A stretch of DNA of 36,747 nucleotides from positions 1-36,747 of the forward strand of contig SHUX01000009.1 in NCBI GenBank assembly GCA_009694475.1. The letters are read 5' to 3'. This document shows positions 24,902 to 33,095 of this stretch, in pieces. The stretch is from Thermoleophilia bacterium (lineage in GTDB: Bacteria; Actinomycetota; Thermoleophilia; Gaiellales; F1-60-MAGs149). Within the stretch, counting starts at the first letter, position 1. Each line of letters begins with the position of its first letter. The position numbers and the translations under genes were made by a program. Below the pieces are notes generated by a model. The model did not search any database. It saw nothing but the letters and a program-made list of their open reading frames with translations, and was not told the DNA's origin.

Positions 24902-26029
24902 GTGAGCCACGTTCCTAACCCAGAGAGCCGCGTCGAAATCACCGTTTCGACGCGTACCCTGCTGCGGATATTGCTGACGGCGAGCGCGTTTCTACTGATC
25001 ATCTACGTGTTCTGGCAGGTGCGTGCAATCGGCGAACTTGTCTTGATCTCTGCGTTTCTCGCGCTAGCGCTCAACCCACTGGTGACGCTGATCGAGCGTA
25101 AGCTCGGTAATCGCCGCGGGATTGCCTCGGTGATTGTCGTGCTTGGTTTGATCATCATCCTGATCGCCTTCCTCAGCGCCCTCTTGACTCCGCTTTACGA
25201 GGAGACCCGCTCGTTTGCAACCCGCGCACCCGGACTGCTCGACGAGTTGCGCAACTGGGGTCCGTTTCGCGAGTTCGATGCGCGCTACAACGTGATCGAG
25301 CACCTCAGCGATGGGGCCGCGCAGTACTCGAGCAAGTTACCCGCCCAGGCCGGCAGTCTGCTCGGTGTCGCGACGGCAGTTGTGACCGGCTTTGGCAAGA
25401 GCTTGACAGTGCTGTTCATGACGCTGTTTCTGTTGCTTGAGATTCCACGTTTCCTGCGCACCATCACGGAACTATTGCGACCAGGGCATGCCGATCGCTC
25501 GCTCGAGGTTTTCGATCAGGTCAATGGCACGATCGCCCGCTGGACCGCTGGGGTGCTCTTTATTGCCACCATTGCCGGCACCGTGACCGGCGTCACGGCC
25601 TGGATCCTGGGTGTTCCCTTTGCCCTCGCGCTAGGGCTGCTCGTCGCGTTGCTCGACATTGTTCCGCTCGTCGGCGCCACGATCGGCTCGCTTGTGGCCG
25701 TATTGGTGGCGCTGACGACGTCGCTGACGGCGGGCATCATCATGCTGGTGATGGCGGTTGTCTACCAGTTTGTCGAGAACCACATTATCCAGCCCATCGT
25801 GATGCGCAAGAGCATCGACGTCTCGCCGTTTATCGTCGTCGTGAGCGTGCTCGTCGGTGCCTCGCTGCTTGGTGTGATTGGTGCGCTGCTGGCGATTCCT
25901 GTCGCCGGTTCGGTCCAGATCGTGCTGCGCCGCGTGCTGGACGTCCGCCGTCAGCGGATCGCTGCGGAACGGCAACTGATGCTTGATCTTGAGGGTTTTC
26001 ATGATGACGCTCTGGGAGACAACCGATAA
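24902..26029 (+). CDS. AI-2E family transporter (PerM/YhhT-like)
   Basis: 375 aa polytopic membrane protein; FLALALNPLVTLIERKLGNRRGIASVIVVL, GVPFALALGLLVALLDIVPLVGATIGS, YQFVENHIIQPIVMRKSIDVSPFIVVVSVLVGASLLGVIGALLAIPVA. GTG start. Confidence 0.9.
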   Translation: MSHVPNPESRVEITVSTRTLLRILLTASAFLLIIYVFWQVRAIGELVLISAFLALALNPLVTLIERKLGNRRGIASVIVVLGLIIILIAFLSALLTPLYEETRSFATRAPGLLDELRNWGPFREFDARYNVIEHLSDGAAQYSSKLPAQAGSLLGVATAVVTGFGKSLTVLFMTLFLLLEIPRFLRTITELLRPGHADRSLEVFDQVNGTIARWTAGVLFIATIAGTVTGVTAWILGVPFALALGLLVALLDIVPLVGATIGSLVAVLVALTTSLTAGIIMLVMAVVYQFVENHIIQPIVMRKSIDVSPFIVVVSVLVGASLLGVIGALLAIPVAGSVQIVLRRVLDVRRQRIAAERQLMLDLEGFHDDALGDNR

Positions 26030-26043
26030 GCAAGCGCCTGCAG

Positions 26044-26658
26044 GTGCAGATCGTCTCGGACTTCCTCTGTCCATTCTGTAAGGTGGCGTGCGAACGTGCT
26101 GCCTGGCTTGAGCGCGAGTTTGCGGTCGAGGTCGAATGGCTACCGTGGGATCTCCATCCCGAGTATCCGGCCGAAGGCATCCCCCGCTCTGAGCTAGTAG
26201 CAAAATATGGTGCGGAGCATTTCGTAGATGTCGCGCAGATGTTCGAGGACTGCGGCTTCGCCTATGCACCGCATCCCGAGCGGGTACCGAATACGCACCT
26301 GGCCTTGGAGCTGGGTGAGCTTGCTCGCGCGGCTGGGCTCCATACGGAGTATCACAACGCCGTGATGGTTGGGATGTGGGAACAGGAGCTCGACGTTGCT
26401 GATCCAGCGGTTATCAGTGCTATTGCCGATGGTATCGGCCTCGATTCCGAGGCGGTTGCTGAGGCGATCGAGTCGAGGCGCTTCCGTGCACACGTGATCC
26501 AGTGCACGGAGGAAGCACACGCCGCAGGCATCACCGGAGTACCCGCCTTTATTTTCGCCGAGCGTTATCTGCTGATCGGCGCACAGCCGCGGGCCGCCTT
26601 TGAGAACGTAATCGCCCAAATACGGGCAGACGAAGCAGAGACTGCAGCCAACCGCTAG
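26044..26658 (+). CDS. DsbA/FrnE-like oxidoreductase
   Basis: QIVSDFLCPFCKVA (CPFC redox motif), WLPWDLHPEYPAEG, ITGVPAFIFAERYLLIGAQP. Confidence 0.87.
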   Translation: MQIVSDFLCPFCKVACERAAWLEREFAVEVEWLPWDLHPEYPAEGIPRSELVAKYGAEHFVDVAQMFEDCGFAYAPHPERVPNTHLALELGELARAAGLHTEYHNAVMVGMWEQELDVADPAVISAIADGIGLDSEAVAEAIESRRFRAHVIQCTEEAHAAGITGVPAFIFAERYLLIGAQPRAAFENVIAQIRADEAETAANR

Positions 26659-26663
26659 AAATA

Positions 26664-26675
26664 GAACATATGTTC
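26664..26675. promoter_or_regulatory. LexA-type SOS box upstream of imuB
   Basis: Perfect palindrome GAACATATGTTC (context tagaacatatgttcga) fits the Gram-positive/actinobacterial LexA consensus GAAC-N4-GTTC; 15 bp between box and imuB start. Confidence 0.85.
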
Positions 26676-26690
26676 GATTAGACTGCGGGC

Positions 26691-27872
26691 ATGCTGCTTG
26701 CCCTGCTTCTGCCTCGTCTCGCGCTGAGCGTTGCGCTCGCTGCACAGCCACAGCCGCAGGACGTGCCGGTTGCGGTCGGCCCTCAGCCCTTTGGCGAGCC
26801 CCGCATTGGTCTGCCCTCGGCAATTGCCGAGGCCAGCGGTGTCCGCAGTGGCATGCGGCTTGGCGTGGCACTCACGCTCTGCCCCGAACTCGTGCTCGTG
26901 CCGCCCGACCCGGTCGGGGTGCAGTTGCGGGCGGCTCAACTAATCCGCGAGATAGCCGCAATGGGTCTCCCGGTTGAGGAAATCGGAAGCGGTCGTGCGC
27001 TGGTTGCTGCCGAGCCCGGCCTGCGCCTCTATGGCGGACCCCAACGACTCCTCCAACGCCTGCACGATGTTGCCCCCGACGAGGCGCTCCAGATTGGCGC
27101 GGCACCCTCGCGGTTTTCCGCCCTGATGGCGGCCCGACTGGCGCGTCATCGACCACGCATCTTCGGGCACGACGATGTACAGGAGATGATCGCGCCATTG
27201 TCCGTTGTCCTGCTTCACGAGGATGGCGGTACACCGGCAGAGATCTGTGAGGCGCTGAACCTAGTTGGCATCGATCGGCTTGGTGGGCTGGCGTCGCTCA
27301 ATCGGCTGGCAGTCCGTGATCGCTTTGGCCCAGAGGGCGTACGTGCCTGGCAGATGGCGCGAGGTGAGGACGGTGATGCGATTACCCCAAACAAGCCCCC
27401 ACCACTGCTCCGCGCCGAGCTTGTTCCGGGCGAGCCGATCGCCACCGACCACGCCCTCGAACAGGCCATCGACCTGCTCCTGACGCGTCTCCTCAAAGAC
27501 CCTACGCGCGGGACGGCCGAGCCGCGCCTCCTGCGATTGCAGGCGTACCTAGTCACGGGCGAGTCCTGGATCTGTGAGGCACCCTTACGCGAGCCGTGCG
27601 GCAACCAGCAGCGGCTGTTCTTAGCGCTCTTACCGAAGGCGCGCCGGCTACCCGCCCCCGCCGAACGAATCGCGATCAGCTTTGCCGAGCTGGCCCCAGG
27701 TGCTCACCAGCTGGCACTACTCGACCCGGCTGGCGTCGAGCGCGAGCAGCGCCTTGACGGTGCAGCGGCACAGGTTCGCTCGGCGCTTGGCGCAGCCGCC
27801 CTACTCCGCGTCGTCACGCTCGATCCGACCAGCCGCCTGCCCGAGCGACGCTACGGGTTGACTGCCCGATGA
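26691..27872 (+). CDS. imuB: ImuB-like (catalytically degenerate) Y-family DNA polymerase protein
   Basis: 393 aa; RIGLPSAIAEASGVRSGMRLGVALTLCPELVLVPPDP, IGAAPSRFSALMAARLA, LNRLAVRDRFGPEGVRAWQMARGED; lacks Y-family metal-binding acidic residues at the N-terminus; followed by dnaE2. Confidence 0.85.
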   Translation: MLLALLLPRLALSVALAAQPQPQDVPVAVGPQPFGEPRIGLPSAIAEASGVRSGMRLGVALTLCPELVLVPPDPVGVQLRAAQLIREIAAMGLPVEEIGSGRALVAAEPGLRLYGGPQRLLQRLHDVAPDEALQIGAAPSRFSALMAARLARHRPRIFGHDDVQEMIAPLSVVLLHEDGGTPAEICEALNLVGIDRLGGLASLNRLAVRDRFGPEGVRAWQMARGEDGDAITPNKPPPLLRAELVPGEPIATDHALEQAIDLLLTRLLKDPTRGTAEPRLLRLQAYLVTGESWICEAPLREPCGNQQRLFLALLPKARRLPAPAERIAISFAELAPGAHQLALLDPAGVEREQRLDGAAAQVRSALGAAALLRVVTLDPTSRLPERRYGLTAR

Positions 27873-28123
27873 GCGAACTCCTACGGGGGCTCGCCTCACA
27901 GACACCGAAACGCTGTCGCGTCACACTCGACGAGCGGCAGTACCCGACCAGCGTGGATGGGCGAGAGGTCGTTTGCTTGCGCGAGGAGTGGCGGGTGGAA
28001 GAGGGCTGGTGGAGCACCCCCTACCGGCGACGCTACCTCTCTGTGACACTCGCTGACGGACAGCTGCAGACGATCTTCGAGGATCGCCGCCAGCCCGGCC
28101 AGTGGTGGCGCCATGGGCGCTAG
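27869..28123 (+). CDS. Small protein (84 aa) between imuB and dnaE2; possibly DUF6504-like
   Basis: MSELLRGLASQTPKRCRVTLDERQYPTSVDGREVVCLREEWRVEEGWWSTPYRRRYLSVTLADGQLQTIFEDRRQPGQWWRHGR; ATGA overlap with imuB and 11-bp overlap with dnaE2. Family name from memory, not searched. Confidence 0.75.
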   Translation: MSELLRGLASQTPKRCRVTLDERQYPTSVDGREVVCLREEWRVEEGWWSTPYRRRYLSVTLADGQLQTIFEDRRQPGQWWRHGR

Positions 28124-31100
28124 CACGGCGTACGTCGAACTGCACTGCCACTCAGCCTATTCCTTTCTTGACGGGGTCGCTCAGCCCGACGAGTTGGTCG
28201 ATCGCGCCTGTGCGCTTGGCTACGCCGCACTGGCTTTGACGGACCACGACAACCTCTGTGCTGCGCTGCCGTTCGCCCAGGCGGCACAGGCGGCGGGGCT
28301 ACAGGCCATCACCGGCTGCGAATTGACCGTTAAGGATGCCGGCCAGGTCTTCCACCTCGTGCTGCTTACCGAGACGCGGGCGGGCTACACGAACCTCTGT
28401 CGGTTGATCACCGCCGCCCACGCCGGCACGCGACGAGTAGACGGCACGACTGAACACCAGCCGAGCATCGCTCTACAGCACGTCTTGGAACACGCCGAGG
28501 GGCTCACCTGTCTGACCGGCTGTTCACGGCAGGGAGTATTGGCTGCAGGCGACGACTCGACTGTACGCCGTCGCCGCGACCTGCTGTTGGAGGCCTTCTC
28601 GACGCGGCTCGCAATCGAATTACAGCGTCCGTTTCATGAGGGTGCCGAGCCTGCGCTACGTCGCCTCTGTCGATTGGCGCACGAGCGTCAGATTCCCCTC
28701 GTTGCAACCAACAACGTGCACCTCCACCTGCGTCGACGCGGCCCGCTGCAAGACGTGCTGGTGGCAATCCGGCATCACCTCGCACTTGATGCCTGCAGGA
28801 GTGCTCTGCGCGGCAATCGTGAGCACGTGCTCAAGTCTCCGGCCGAGATGACACGACTCTTCGCCGAGCTACCCGAGGCAATAGTCGAGACCGGTCAGAT
28901 TGCCGAGCGCTGCCAATTTGACCTGACCGAGAGCCTTGGCTATCAGCCGCCAGTACGACCGGGCAACGCCGATCACGAGCTTGCTGACTTTTGTCGAACA
29001 CACCTCGACAGTCGCTACAACCGATCCTCGCCCTGGCGCCAGCAGGCAGAAGAGCGGCTGGAAACCGAGCTCGCACTGATTCGGCACCATCGGCTCGCAG
29101 GCTTCTTTCTACTGCATCAAGAGATTCTCGAGCTCGCACGCGACGTCGCCCTAGAACTGCGGGGAAGCGATGCCGCACGCAACGTCTTGCCACCTGGCCG
29201 CGGGCGCGGGTCGAGCGTTGGCTCAATCGTCTGCTACCTGACGGGTCTCTCGCATATTGATCCTGTCGCTGGCCGACTCTCACTCGGGCGGTTTCTCAAC
29301 GAAGAACTAGCCTCGACGCCCGATATTGATCTGGACTTTCCGCGTGATATCCGGGCCGAACTGATCCGTCGGATTCACCTGCGCTTTGGTCCACAGCAGG
29401 CGGCCTTGGTTGGTGCCTTCTCGACGTATCGCACACGTGGTGCAATCCGCGAGATCGGTAAGGCGCTGGCATTGCCAACAGGCGACATCGCCCGGCTCGC
29501 TGCCGCCTCCGATAGCTGGCGTGCCGAGTCGGTTGGTGACGAGCTGCGTCGCGTACCTAGTCTGCGCGATCGCGCTAACGACCCACGCCTACGACTGCTC
29601 GTAGCACTCTGTCGTCAAATCAATGGCCTGCCGCGCCATCTCTCGCAGCACCCCGGCGGCATGATTGTCTCGGACCGACCACTCAGTGAATTGGTGCCAT
29701 TGCAACCCGCGGCAATGGCGGGACGCACGATCTGCCAATGGGACAAGGACGCCTGTGCCGATGCCGGCTTTCTCAAGATCGACCTGCTCGGACTCGGCAT
29801 GCTCAGCGCCGTCGAACGCTGCGTCAGCGAGATCCACCGCAGCACCGGCAAGACGGTCGACCTCTCGCGCGTGCCCCTCGACGATGCCGAGGTCTATGCC
29901 GAGATCCAAGACGCAGATACAGTCGGGGTCTTCCAAATCGAATCACGCGCGCAGATGCAGACGTTACTGCGTGTCCAGCCGACCTGCCTTGACGACCTCG
30001 TCGTCGAGGTCGCACTCGTTCGACCAGGGCCGATTCAAGGTGGCGCAGTCAATCCCTACATTCAGCGACGACTGGCGCGGCGGGCTGACCCAACGGTGCC
30101 GATTCCCTACGAGCATCCCCTGCTCGAGGAAGCGCTGCATGAGACGCTCGGCGTAATCATCTTTCAAGACCAGGTGCTGACGGTCGCGCAGGCCTTGGCA
30201 GGCTTTACGCCAGGCCAGGCGGAGGCGTTGCGGCGCGCAATGAGTCGCCGTCGTAGTCGCGCGGCAATCGAGGCGCAATGGCTGGCCTTCGCTGAGGGAG
30301 CGTCCGAGCGTGGTGTGGCTGAGCACATTGCCCAACGTGTCTTCCAGCAGATTATTGCCTTCTCGGCCTTTGGCTTTCCAAAATCCCATGCCGCAGCCTT
30401 CGCTCTGCTCGCCTATCAGACTGCGTGGCTACGCCACCACTACCCCGCCGCTTTCCTCTGCGCCCTCCTGATGGAGCAGCCAATGGGCTTCTATCCACCC
30501 GCCACATTGATCCGCGACGCCGAGCACCGTGCAGTAACAGTGCGACAGGTCGACCTTGAGCATTCACGGGTAGAGGCCAGTTGTGAAGGCCCGTCGGCAG
30601 TGCGGCTGGGCTTTCGTCAGGTGATCGGGCTCGGTGCGAGGGATGCCGAGAAGCTCGTCGCAGAACGCCATGCGCGCGGACCTTTTCGCACGGTTGGCGA
30701 ACTCGCCAATCGTCTCGATCTGCCGACCACACAACTACAGCGACTAATTGCGGCGGGAGCCTGTGACCGCCTCGGCCCGCGCCGGCAATTGCTCTGGGAA
30801 CTCGGCCTGGCAACGCGACCACAGACCAGTTCTACTGGGCGACAGTTGGCTTTCGATCTGCAACTCGGTGAGGTACCACAGACGCTGCCCGTGCCGAATG
30901 CCTGGGAACTCTTGGTGGCCGACTACGCCACGACGGGTGTCTCGGTACGGGAGCACCCGATCGCCCAGCTTCGTCTGGGGCTCCACGACGTTATCAGCAG
31001 TGCACAACTTAAACAGTTGCCGGACGGAACGCCAATCACAATTCCCGGGTTGGCAGTGGCGCGCCAACGCCCCAGCAGCGCCAAAGGCATCGTGTTCCTC

Positions 31101-31364
31101 CTCGCCGAGGACGAGTACGGGCTCTTCAACCTGGTGATTATGCCCACTGTCTACGACAAGTACCGACTACTCGTGCGCAGTGAGCCCCTGCTACTGGTGG
31201 AAGGTACACTCGAGCAGCGCGATCGCCAACTCAACATTCGCGTCACGCACCTCAGCGCGCTCGGCACGCCCGAGCGCCAAGTGCTTCGCCAGCAGCAGGG
31301 CACGACGCTACGCGCTGTCGCGCCAGCACCGCAACACTTCTCACAGGGCCGCCGCCGTGCTTAG
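28113..31364 (+). CDS. dnaE2: Error-prone DNA polymerase III alpha subunit DnaE2
   Basis: 1083 aa; PHP domain VELHCHSAYSFLDGVAQPDELV, polymerase motif TPDIDLDFPRDIRAELI, GVFQIESRAQMQ, VEVALVRPGPIQGGAVNPYI; cassette with imuB. Confidence 0.94.
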   Translation: MGASTAYVELHCHSAYSFLDGVAQPDELVDRACALGYAALALTDHDNLCAALPFAQAAQAAGLQAITGCELTVKDAGQVFHLVLLTETRAGYTNLCRLITAAHAGTRRVDGTTEHQPSIALQHVLEHAEGLTCLTGCSRQGVLAAGDDSTVRRRRDLLLEAFSTRLAIELQRPFHEGAEPALRRLCRLAHERQIPLVATNNVHLHLRRRGPLQDVLVAIRHHLALDACRSALRGNREHVLKSPAEMTRLFAELPEAIVETGQIAERCQFDLTESLGYQPPVRPGNADHELADFCRTHLDSRYNRSSPWRQQAEERLETELALIRHHRLAGFFLLHQEILELARDVALELRGSDAARNVLPPGRGRGSSVGSIVCYLTGLSHIDPVAGRLSLGRFLNEELASTPDIDLDFPRDIRAELIRRIHLRFGPQQAALVGAFSTYRTRGAIREIGKALALPTGDIARLAAASDSWRAESVGDELRRVPSLRDRANDPRLRLLVALCRQINGLPRHLSQHPGGMIVSDRPLSELVPLQPAAMAGRTICQWDKDACADAGFLKIDLLGLGMLSAVERCVSEIHRSTGKTVDLSRVPLDDAEVYAEIQDADTVGVFQIESRAQMQTLLRVQPTCLDDLVVEVALVRPGPIQGGAVNPYIQRRLARRADPTVPIPYEHPLLEEALHETLGVIIFQDQVLTVAQALAGFTPGQAEALRRAMSRRRSRAAIEAQWLAFAEGASERGVAEHIAQRVFQQIIAFSAFGFPKSHAAAFALLAYQTAWLRHHYPAAFLCALLMEQPMGFYPPATLIRDAEHRAVTVRQVDLEHSRVEASCEGPSAVRLGFRQVIGLGARDAEKLVAERHARGPFRTVGELANRLDLPTTQLQRLIAAGACDRLGPRRQLLWELGLATRPQTSSTGRQLAFDLQLGEVPQTLPVPNAWELLVADYATTGVSVREHPIAQLRLGLHDVISSAQLKQLPDGTPITIPGLAVARQRPSSAKGIVFLLAEDEYGLFNLVIMPTVYDKYRLLVRSEPLLLVEGTLEQRDRQLNIRVTHLSALGTPERQVLRQQQGTTLRAVAPAPQHFSQGRRRA

Positions 31365-31376
31365 CGCTAGCGCGGG

Positions 31377-33041
31377 CTACGCACCGCGGTAGACCAAGAC
31401 CGGCATACCGATCTCGGTGAAGGCGTACACGACAGCCGCATCGACAGCCGGGACTCGGACGCAGCCGTGAGAGGCCGCATACTCGGGCACATATGGATAC
31501 TCGTGCAACGCAAAACCCTCAAAGAAATACGAGGCATAGGGCAAGAAGGCCTTGAAGGGCTTCGACCAACTCAGCAGCTCCTTGCGCTGCACCGTGAAAG
31601 CACCCGTTGGTGTGTTGCCGGTCGCGCCGCTGGAGATATGAATCACACGCTCTACAACACCCCCCTTCCGAACCAGCATGAGGACCTGTCGGTCGATGTC
31701 GATCTCGACGTGTGCAGGCAGGCCTGGCTGCCGGGCGACTGGTAGCTCGGCGCGCATCAGCAGCGCGAGCGTCTCTGCGCCAGTGACCCCGGAGCGCTCC
31801 GCGCCGAGCGCGCCCTGGAAACCGACGACTGCCTGCCACGTCGTGTCGTCGTACATACCGTTGACGAACTTCGGCTGCAGATAGTGGAGGCGGGCGAGCG
31901 TCGTCTGGAGGGCGCGTACTCCCGGACCCTGGTCACCGGGTTGGAAACCGCCGGGAAACTCCGACGCGGGGTTGCGACCGGCCTGGGCGCGGAACCCGAT
32001 CGCTAAATACCCCGTGGCGATCGAGCGACCCCACGGGGTCAGCTTTTTGCGACCCTCTGCCATGGCGTCGCGCGTCGGCGTATCCCACCCCGCGATGACC
32101 GCGCCGTCGCCGCCGTCAAGTACGGTCCAACCCGTCACCCAGTCCAGTAGCCCCTCCGCCCAGCGCATGGAGTCGGTCGTCGTGCGCGTCTCTCGGTATA
32201 ACCGTCCGAACGATGTCGGCCCTGATCGTTTAACACTGAACGTGGTCTGCACGCGCGCGACGTCGTCGAACACCACGGGTACCACGTCCGTCGCGGCAGC
32301 GAGCGACGTACGCAGGATCTTCTGATTCGTGCGCTTGAACCGGAATTGCCCGTCGGAACGAGGATGCACGCCATAGATGAGGTTGTCGTCTCCAAGCGCC
32401 GCCGTCCAATTGAGCGCGACGGAGCGCGAGCGCTCTGGCAGATTGATCATGATCGGCGTCGTAACTCCTGCCGCGCGCAACGCCGCGACGTTGAGCGACT
32501 GCGACCAGATCCAGGCCTCTGTGTCGCCGCATTTCAGGCTGGCGGTAAACCTGCCGCAGTCCGGATCCACCGCCGGCAGATACCAGACGTTGTCTTTGTC
32601 AGGGAACCAACCTGCGAGCGTCGTGAGCCATGGAGACTGATCTCCGACGGTGACCGGAACGTTGGCAAGAAGCAGAATCAAGCCGCGTGATTTTGCAACA
32701 CGCTGGAGTTTCTGAAACGCACGGCGATGCGCGTCGTCGTTCGCCGCGCTGGAAACGTTGACTCGAACGACGTTCGCACCGAGACGCGCAATCTGCTTGA
32801 ACGCATTGGGCGCCGAACTGATATCGGGAGCCCCTAGCGGAGTTACAGCGTCATTGGGCACGAAACGGGTCCCACCCCAGGCCACACCGCGCACCTTCAT
32901 CTCGTGATCCGTGGCATTGAGGATTCGATTACCCGAAACCTGCGCGGGCCGGGCCTGCGCAACAGCGACCATGCCCATCAGCGCGGTAAGCGCAAGCAGA
33001 ATGGTCGCCGTGGGTCTGACCAGCGAGGAAATCGCCAACAC
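31377..33041 (-). CDS. Secreted/anchored three-domain protein: GH5-like (probably non-catalytic) TIM-barrel + peptidoglycan-binding domain + YkuD L,D-transpeptidase
   Basis: 554 aa, N-terminal hydrophobic signal; KVRGVAWGGTRF...IARLGANVVRVNVS...LRAAGVTTPIMINLPE...DDNLIYGVHP (GH5-like layout); QPGDQGPGVRALQTTLARLHYL...FVNGMYDDTTWQAVVGFQ (PG-binding); VEIDIDRQVLMLV...SGATGNTPTGAFTV...FALHEYPYVPEYAASHGCVRVP (YkuD). Confidence 0.88.
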   Translation of the reverse strand: MLAISSLVRPTATILLALTALMGMVAVAQARPAQVSGNRILNATDHEMKVRGVAWGGTRFVPNDAVTPLGAPDISSAPNAFKQIARLGANVVRVNVSSAANDDAHRRAFQKLQRVAKSRGLILLLANVPVTVGDQSPWLTTLAGWFPDKDNVWYLPAVDPDCGRFTASLKCGDTEAWIWSQSLNVAALRAAGVTTPIMINLPERSRSVALNWTAALGDDNLIYGVHPRSDGQFRFKRTNQKILRTSLAAATDVVPVVFDDVARVQTTFSVKRSGPTSFGRLYRETRTTTDSMRWAEGLLDWVTGWTVLDGGDGAVIAGWDTPTRDAMAEGRKKLTPWGRSIATGYLAIGFRAQAGRNPASEFPGGFQPGDQGPGVRALQTTLARLHYLQPKFVNGMYDDTTWQAVVGFQGALGAERSGVTGAETLALLMRAELPVARQPGLPAHVEIDIDRQVLMLVRKGGVVERVIHISSGATGNTPTGAFTVQRKELLSWSKPFKAFLPYASYFFEGFALHEYPYVPEYAASHGCVRVPAVDAAVVYAFTEIGMPVLVYRGA

Positions 33042-33095
33042 GTCATGAGATTCGATCTCCGCATGCTGTCTCCTGCCTGAGGCTATTCTTTGCTG

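Noticed and set aside
25631-26269. 212-aa minus ORF antisense to the AI-2E transporter/DsbA genes
   Set aside because: His/Arg/Asp-rich shadow ORF with no domain features.
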